DNA of 64,000 bases, from positions 189,857,991-189,921,990 of the forward strand of contig NC_133661.1 of NCBI RefSeq assembly GCF_037893015.1, given 5' to 3'. Positions 57,920-64,000 of this stretch are shown here, one piece after another. The notes beneath the pieces are model-generated. The model worked only from the letters and a program-made list of their open reading frames with translations, made no database searches and had not been told where the DNA came from. Numbering within the stretch: position 1 is the stretch's first letter; each line of letters starts with the position of its first letter. A program made the translations under genes and the position numbers. Source of the stretch: Macrotis lagotis. Taxonomy: Eukaryota > Chordata > Mammalia > Peramelemorphia > Peramelidae.

Positions 57920-58360
57920 AGTGGGGGAAACAAGCATTTACCTAACTACTTTCTTTTTTTAAATTTTAAATCTAGGAACATCCCTTTATTTGACAAAGAT
58001 TTCTATTAATTTAGTTGAGCATCATTTTTTTTTAGATTTTTGCAAGGCAGTGGGGTTAAGTGGCTTGCCCAAGGCCACACAGCTAGGTAATTATTAAGTG
58101 TCTGAGGCCAGATTTGAACTCAGGTACACCTGACTCCAGGGCTGGTGCTCTATCCACTGTGCCACCTAGCTGCCCCTAACTAACTACTTTCTATGTGTCA
58201 GGCATTTACTAAATTTTTTGAAGATATTATCTGTAATTTTATTGTTGAAGAAATTAAGGCAAGAAGAACTTAAATGACTTGATCACACAACTATTAAGTA
58301 TCTGCTAATCTGAATTCAGATCTCCCTGACTATACCCAGTATTCTATATTCTGGACCACA
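57920..58360 (+). mobile_element. MIR relic split by a later SINE
   Basis: CAAGCATTTACCTAACTACTTTCT (to 57954) continues at 58193 with ATGTGTCAGGCATTTACTAAA and on through GAAGAAATTAAGGCAAGAAG, ACTTGATCACACAACTATTAAGTA to GAATTCAGATCTCCCTGACT. Joining across the insertion gives the MIR order. Confidence 0.75.
57955..58176 (-). mobile_element. Marsupial SINE with probable 3' transduction
   Basis: The SINE body is 58033-58176 (antisense, GTGCCACCTAGCTGCCCC at its right end). To the left of its internal T run (about 58026-58034) lie about 64 bp of non-SINE DNA (57961-58024), then a second T run (57954-57960). TSD: TAMCTAACTACTTTCT at 57939-57954 and 58177-58192, 15 of 16 identical, enclosing SINE plus extra segment. 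The SINE transcript therefore seems to have read through its own tail into flanking DNA and ended at a downstream A run. Confidence 0.85.
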
Positions 58361-59266
58361 AAGTTCATTCTTCTTCCTACAGTATAACACAGTATAGACT
58401 GATCTAAGAAGCAAGTTCTGTAGATCTTTTATCTGAATGGATCACCATATGCAAGAAGAACTGACCTTCCCTCAAATACTGAGAATTGGAGGTAGTTTCT
58501 ATTCTGTGGGTTAATAGTTCTTTCCTAAGCCAGACATAAAAAGTAATAATAAATAAATAAGATGGGTACAGATCATGGAATAGTGAGCTGTAGCCACATT
58601 TAAAATAAAAAAGTTACAGAAAATGTAATGCAACAGGATCATACCAAAAGCCTTGCTGATAGTTGAAATACCTCCTCTATATACCTCTAAAATAGCCCCC
58701 CTCCCATATTAGCAAAGCTTGGGAGAAAGCTTACAAGTTTGACTCAAGAAGTGTCAATTAAGTATCACTGACTTATAATTACTCCTGTTCAAAAAACTTA
58801 TTCACTTTTATAATAGAAAAACTGAGGAAGTTTTTTACCATTTTGATCTATCTTTATTCCATGTTTGCTACATAAACATAAAATTTCTATTTTTATCAAT
58901 TAGATACATGGAATCTCCAAGAAAATATCAGGTATATGAAAAAAGTGCATATCATCAAATTTATTTACCTCAGTAAAGTCTGGTCAAAATATGGCACTAG
59001 AATAGACATGTGACAACTGAATGTGCTGCCTCCTAAAATAGTTCAGGATAATACCTGCAATCTTTATCAATAGGAGAAGATATCTTTATATTTTCATACA
59101 TGAGCAAACTCATCTCAATTCTTACATCTAGATGAACTTCTAAGAGTTTATCATACCATATTATCTTCCAACTTCTCCAGTTTTTTGTGCTGAAAATTAG
59201 AGACACATATCCCAAGGTGATCTTGGTAAACTTAAAATATCTCCTGAATTTAATCAATAAAATATA
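58361..59266. other. 3' flank of the olfactory receptor gene
   Basis: AT-rich, no repeat recognised. On the receptor strand an AATAAA lies near 58965 and another near 58857; either could serve as polyadenylation signal for the receptor transcript, but this is only inferred from position. Confidence 0.4.
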
Positions 59267-60208
59267 TCACAAAGTCTCCCTAGAACTCACAATCTGGTTA
59301 CTCAGTTTTCTCATTGCTGTCTTCATATCCTTATTCCTTAATGTATAGATAGCAGGATTCAATACAGGGGTGACAACAAAGTCAACAACAGCAAAAAATT
59401 TATCAAGTGACAATGTAGGAAATGGCCACACATAAAGAAACATACATGGACCAAAAAATAAAATCACTACAGCAATATGGGCTGATAAAGTAAAGAAGGC
59501 TTTGGACAAATCACCTGCAGATTGTTTTTTAACAGAGAGCAGGATGAAAATGTAGGAGATCATCAGTAGGAGAAAAGTCCCAATGGAGATAAATCCACTG
59601 TTGGCTGTGACCACAAACTCCAGTCCATAGGTATCTATGCAGGCAAGTTTCATAATCCGAGGAAAGTCACAATAAAAGCTCTCCACATTGTTTGGGCCAC
59701 AGAAGGGCAAATTTATAACAAAAACAAATTGAGAAAGAGCATGGATCATCCCAACTATCCAGGCAGTCACTACAAAGTAAATGCACATTTTTGGACTCAT
59801 AATAGTCAAATAGTGGAGAGGCTTACAGATTGCTATGTATCTATCATAGGCCATGGCTATGAGCAGGACCATCTCAGTTCCTCCCATGACATGAATAAAG
59901 AACATCTGGGTCATACAACCTGGGAAGGAAATGACAGTATTACATTCACTGAAAAGATCCACTATCATTCTTGGTACTGTGGTAGCAGAAAGACCTAAGT
60001 CAATGAGGGAGAGGTTGGCTAGCAAGAAATACATAGGGGAGTGAAGGTGAGGGTCAAAAATCACAGTGAATACAATAAAGAGATTTCCCAGCATGATTCC
60101 CATAAAAAACAAAGAGAAGAATAAAAAGAGTAGAATCTTGACCTCCCAAGAAGAAGAGAGACCCAGGAGCACAAATTCAGTTACCACAGAGTCATTTGCT
60201 CCATCCAT
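59267..60208 (-). CDS. Intact olfactory receptor, family 4 (OR4F-like)
   Basis: A complete 313-residue class A GPCR without interruption, the normal length for ORs. It would sit in the cilia membrane of olfactory neurons and signal through Golf to adenylate cyclase; the ligand cannot be predicted. Visible: N-glycosylation NDS at 5-7; TM1 GN at 41-42; [15 protein letters not shown] at 56-70; Cys98 and Cys180 for the conserved disulfide; [15 protein letters not shown] at 119-133; FYCDFP at 178-183; [19 protein letters not shown] at 236-254; [13 protein letters not shown] at 284-296. The wording [16 protein letters not shown] and [12 protein letters not shown] is typical of OR4F. The single coding exon begins at the only suitable ATG. 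TM6 has FFTLSAH where most ORs have FSTC.SH. The pseudogene at 1610-2398 is its closest relative in the window, in the same orientation. Confidence 0.97.
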   Translation of the reverse strand: MDGANDSVVTEFVLLGLSSSWEVKILLFLFFSLFFMGIMLGNLFIVFTVIFDPHLHSPMYFLLANLSLIDLGLSATTVPRMIVDLFSECNTVISFPGCMTQMFFIHVMGGTEMVLLIAMAYDRYIAICKPLHYLTIMSPKMCIYFVVTAWIVGMIHALSQFVFVINLPFCGPNNVESFYCDFPRIMKLACIDTYGLEFVVTANSGFISIGTFLLLMISYIFILLSVKKQSAGDLSKAFFTLSAHIAVVILFFGPCMFLYVWPFPTLSLDKFFAVVDFVVTPVLNPAIYTLRNKDMKTAMRKLSNQIVSSRETL

Positions 60209-60230
60209 TGATTAAAATGTTTCCACAGTT

Positions 60231-60260
60231 GCTGAAATGACCTATGAATAGAAAACAAGG
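60231..60260 (-). promoter_or_regulatory. Candidate splice acceptor(s) 5' of the OR coding exon
   Basis: On the minus strand CCTTGTTTTCTATTCATAG|G, with a pyrimidine-rich run, places an acceptor AG at 60243-60244, about 35 bases before the ATG. A second AG (GTCATTTCAG) lies nearer. OR genes usually splice a short untranslated exon onto the coding exon close to the start. Sequence-only inference. Confidence 0.45.
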
Positions 60261-60420
60261 AAGGAATTAAAATTTGTGGAGATGAAAAGTACATGTTGTA
60301 CCAGAAACTTCAAGAGGCCTTGGGTCAGAGGTTTTGAAGAGGCAAGAAACTAGAAGGGTAATGAGAGTAGATCAGCAAATGAAAGGTTAAGAAATAGAAG
60401 AAAAAATTCTCAAGAGCAGA

Positions 60421-60543
60421 TATGGTGGAGGATGAGGATAAGGAGGGGGAGGAAGAGGAAGAGGAAAAAGAAGAAGAAGAAGAAGAAGAAGAAGAAGAAG
60501 AAGAAGAAGAAGAAGAAGAAAGTGGAGAAGGAGGAGGAAGAAA
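60421..60543. repeat. Purine tract with (AAG)n, upstream of the OR
   Basis: About 120 bases of almost pure A/G, including about 18 AAG units at 60467-60521. It lies 210-330 bp upstream of the receptor start codon. On the receptor strand it reads (CTT)n. Translations of it are low-complexity artefacts. Confidence 0.97.
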
Positions 60544-62445
60544 ATATGAACCCTAGCAATACAGGAATCTTGGAAAACAGAAGTATCAAGCAAACATATT
60601 TATTTTCCATAATGGTCTCAATACATTCTATCCTATTATAAATAATGGAATTTCCACAGCTTACATTACATATTAAATTCATGCTCAAAACATGTTTAAG
60701 CCTGAATTTTCTAACATTTGAGTTAGTTTGCACAAGTTCTTAGAGGTTCATGATGAGATCAACCAAAATCTTCCATAGATTACAAGGGGGGTAACATAGG
60801 ATTAACAGGACTTTCAATAAACCTATATCTTCAATAAACCCTATATCTTCATATAAACCTATGAATATTATACATACACTACCACCCCTCTGTCAACTGA
60901 TGAAAAAGTTGGCCAATCAAAAGTCTCTTCTTCTCACAGGTCATTGTGGCTCTAACAACTTGGGCAGCCCCAACCAAACCACGGTCAGGAAGGAAGAGTT
61001 GAAGTGGAGTTAGATGAAGGTTTCCCTGCCACTGAATAGTGGGCTTGAGAATGGACCTCCTTCCAAATAATAGTGGTTAATAATCAGGGGAAGGAGGAGA
61101 TTAAACCAGGACTAGATAATTCCTAGAACAGAAGAATCCCAGAACAATAGGATAGGATGGGAGGGAGCCTCCCACAGACTAATGAGCCAACATAAGTTAC
61201 CAAGAACAAAATATTATACACCTTTCTGACATCATTTCTCCATACAAAGTGAAAGTGAGACTATATAGGTACATATCTGCTATGCCTGAGAGAAGTTATT
61301 AGGCAAACCTCTGATTTCTTTTCATATTTAACATTCCTATAGTAAAACATGGGCTATTTGAAGACTGTTCTGTTATATTTTGTCATCATGTTCTCTAATA
61401 TCCAAGATAACTAGGTATTCATTGGATTAATTTGAAGGCTCCATACTTCACATTCCATTCTACCCTCTGTACTCGTTCTCTAATTGTTTCCCCCGCTTCT
61501 CACTACACATCTCTAATTGGAGGAGCCTTTCTTACCCTTTGAAACAGGCACAACAATTCCTGGTTATGGTTCTGCTCTTTTACTACCTTTTCCTCATCTG
61601 AACTAGTATAATGCTATTCAATAACCACATAGAAATATTGATCAGAAGGTTTGAGGAGGGGAAGTGGAATGAATTTGCTTTCATCTGGAAAAAAACAGTG
61701 GTATGAGAGCAGATTTGGAATATTGGAAGGAGCATTAGAATAAGATGGGAGAATAAGCTTCTAATCACAACTTTTCCTTTAAGATATTTAGAATAAAGCA
61801 GTTCACTGTGTTATCAACTTCAAAATAAGAAGATAATATCTTTTCTCTGTTTGGAACTAGAGATTTTCTTCATTTTTTCTACAAGTTTACTTGTTTGTAT
61901 AGAGTCTACCTAAGGAATGAGTGTATATAACAACAGTCAAATGAAAAATGATGGAAGTTATTATTTCTAAATTAATTTGTAGTTGTGACATTCTAAGATA
62001 GAACTAATCTTCCTCTAACTTTTCTGTATGCTTCCTAACAACTCAATTTCTTCAAGAGAATCTCATATCAAATCAAATGAAATTCCTAACCTAATATAGA
62101 AAATCATTGAGATCCCAGAATATTATCTGTGACCTCCTGAGTTCAACATCAGACTCTTTGATCTTAGAAAATGAAAAATAGAACCAAGAACTCATATTGC
62201 CTTCCCTAAACAATATAATTTTTTTTTATCAACTACAAGATTCACTGTATCATCTTGTCAAGCAAGGTAATAAAGGTATTACTTGAAAAAATCTAGTCAT
62301 ATTGAGTGTCAAAACTGTGTACAAGAAGCTGAAAGTACTGAAAAGTGACAGACTATTCTTCACAAATATTAACGAGAAGAAAATCTAATATCTGTCCATG
62401 AACCCAAAAATGCTTTAACCAGCTCATAGATGGGTATATATAAAG
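60544..62445. other. Intergenic DNA upstream of the OR gene
   Basis: No gene or known repeat recognised. A slightly GC-richer stretch lies at about 60950-61200. Expected to contain the OR promoter and untranslated exon, which I cannot place. Confidence 0.4.
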
Positions 62446-62521
62446 AGATAGATAGATATGTATGTTCATGTGTATGTGTATATGTGTGTATATGTAAATA
62501 GCTATGTGTGTTTGTGTATAT
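62446..62521. repeat. Imperfect (TG/TA)n microsatellite
   Basis: Alternating GATA, TGTA and TGTG units. Confidence 0.85.
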
Positions 62522-62574
62522 TATCTATTTATTAAATGATCCTAGAAAATCTGGACAGAAATTCTAAAGCCAAC

Positions 62575-62700
62575 TACTAGATGATGATTCCCCAAAACAA
62601 ATCATTTATTTGTTTTGTACAATAGGGATAATAATGTTCATATTATATGCCTCACAAGATTTTTGTGAGAAAATTCTGTCAATTTTAAAACATTCTGAAA
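62575..62700 (+). mobile_element. Probable MIR tail
   Basis: ACAATAGGGATAATAATGTTCATATTATATGCCTCACAAGATTTTTGTGAGAAAATTC resembles the MIR tail (ATAATAGTACCTA..CTCATAGGGTTGTTGTGAGGATTAAATG). Confidence 0.55.
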
Positions 62701-63173
62701 GGATGAATTTACATGGTCATTGAAGAATCTTTATGAATTAAGTCTCCATGTTCAAAAAAAAGACAGTAAGGAAGTTCAAGAGATCTAAATAATGCCAATA
62801 AGAGGTTTGATGTTCAAAGGAATAAGTAGAACACAAAGGTTAAAAAAGGAAGAGAAGAGAAAGAAATGACAAGAGTTAAAATGAAAGAGGAAATGTGATT
62901 GATAAAGAAGCAGGGCAAAATAAGAAAAGAAAGAGAGTAAAGAAAAGGAAAATAAAGAAAGAGAATAACAATTACAAAGGAGAAAACTAAGAGACATATG
63001 ATTTTTGAATATTTCCAGTTATAACTAACTGCATAGGTACATTGGTAAAATGCTAGTGTATCATGAAAAAGATCTGAGAAGTCATTTAAGTTTTGGTTTC
63101 CACATTCCCTTTTGTCATTTACAACTATTTTGAAGGATTGAGATTATTGGTAATACTGACATAGATAGATGTG

Positions 63174-63176
<3 letters not shown>
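62701..63176. other. A/G-rich intergenic DNA
   Basis: A purine-rich tract at 62820-62990 (AAGAGAAAGAAATGA style) and nothing else. The minus-strand open frame there is compositional. Confidence 0.5.
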
Positions 63177-63226
<50 letters not shown>

Positions 63227-63246
63227 TGTATATGTGTGTGTGTGTG

Positions 63247-63278
<32 letters not shown>
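63177..63278. repeat. (TG)n followed by (GA)n microsatellite
   Basis: About 36 TG units with three interruptions, then about 14 GA units from 63250. Confidence 0.97.
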
Positions 63279-63282
<4 letters not shown>

Positions 63283-64000
63283 ACATGTACACACTAATTG
63301 AATATGACAAGGTGTAGATGAAGTTAAGTGGGAACCCAATTATCCTTTTATGTTTTTCCTACAATTTGATTAATGTGTCACCATCAAACAAACCAAAAAA
63401 ACAAAAAAAAAACTTGGAAAATATTCATCAAAAGCATCCTTTCAACCTCCTTGGAGGATTTTATCCAATCCAAAGCATCCTGTGCATTCTCTTTCTTAAA
63501 TATTAATCATATATAGAATTCTGACTATTTCTTAAGGGAGATAAAAATGAGAAGGCAACCTGGAAAATCCCATAGAATATTTTATACTCTCAAAAACATT
63601 GGACTTTAACATGCAAATGCTGAATAACTAAGTAAATGGAGGACTAAATCAATTTCTATTACAATTCTAGCTCTGTTCAGAAAGGAAAAAATCATGAGAA
63701 CTTGAATGAGAATAAAGAGCCAGAAAGAAAAGGTTTTCCTAATCTCATTTAAAAAAAAAGGAGGCCCCTCTTATTATTTGGAAAACAATGTAAAATTTGT
63801 GACACTCCCAGGAGTTCTCTAGATGCCCAGGTCCCCAGCAGAGTCTTTCCCTATTGGAAATTTTTGGCTCTACCACTGAAGGACCTGGGGGAGTCTTTTT
63901 CTCAAACCTGGGATGCAGGCATACACTTGAATGGAACAAAGGTGGAGAGCAGAATCAAATCTTTTGGTAGAGTTGAAATGAAATAATCTAACCCCTTGAT
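63279..64000. other. AT-rich intergenic DNA
   Basis: No gene or repeat recognised to the right edge; only short chance open frames. Confidence 0.4.

Noticed and set aside
59033-59257. 74-codon minus-strand frame just 3' of the olfactory receptor
   Set aside because: No domain, AT-rich, lies in the probable 3' UTR of the receptor gene.
60387-60733. Poly-Lys / poly-Leu / poly-Phe frames
   Set aside because: Translation of the (AAG)n array in different frames and strands.
1-64000. CRISPR arrays, bacterial operons or a novel multi-gene system
   Set aside because: The short regular repeats present are microsatellites or SINE/L1-derived. Gene content is that of a mammalian olfactory receptor cluster, and nothing supports a multi-gene system.

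Overview
The window looks like marsupial genomic DNA, most likely Australasian. It is AT-rich and almost wholly non-coding. It holds many copies of one tRNA-related SINE whose consensus runs from a GGGCAGCTAGGTGGCGCAGTGG head to a CCCCATTGCCTTGCAAAA tail. It also holds marsupial-type L1 elements, HAL1-like half-L1 elements (ORF1 without a complete ORF2), MIR/CORE-SINE and L2 relics, and one RTE-type tail. The only intact protein gene is an olfactory receptor (OR) of the 4F type on the minus strand (59267-60208). A second OR4F-like gene at the left end (about 1610-2398, minus) is a pseudogene. The window is therefore part of an OR cluster heavily invaded by retroelements. I found no bacterial-type operons, CRISPR arrays or RNA genes.

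Layout. 1-1172: L1 ORF2 fragment. 1610-2398: OR pseudogene with a 131-bp internal tandem duplication. 4768-11613: full-length sense L1 with an 18-bp target-site duplication (TSD). 13490-15160: a non-coding block with a diverged relative at 54380-56105. 15837-17496: short, internally deleted endogenous retrovirus fossil with a 6-bp TSD. 17503-20462: antisense HAL1. 20711-33655: a three-level nest, with a HAL1 inside an L1 that is itself inside an older HAL1. 33656-38668: MIR relics and a cluster of old L1 pieces. 38690-49460: L2, SINEs, microsatellites and L1 3' ends. 49540-53747: a decayed tandem repeat, an RTE-type tail, and two antisense 5' halves of L1/HAL1 carrying SINEs. 53750-59266: old DNA, MIRs, and a SINE that appears to have carried 3' flank with it. 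59267-60208: intact OR, with a purine triplet array upstream. 60544-64000: mostly unique AT-rich DNA with microsatellites.

How the parts relate. The OR would act alone as a single-coding-exon receptor gene. The L1 copies encode, in now-broken form, an ORF1 RNA-binding protein and an ORF2 endonuclease/reverse transcriptase. Relatives of these supplied the machinery that moved the HAL1 and SINE copies, as their A-rich tails and TSDs show. I saw no convincing new gene system. The most useful observations are the datable nested insertions, the collinear diverged blocks that suggest an old duplication of the OR neighbourhood, the SINE 3' transduction, the very long polypurine spacer between the L1 ORFs, and a HAL1 that has gained three SINE-like modules.
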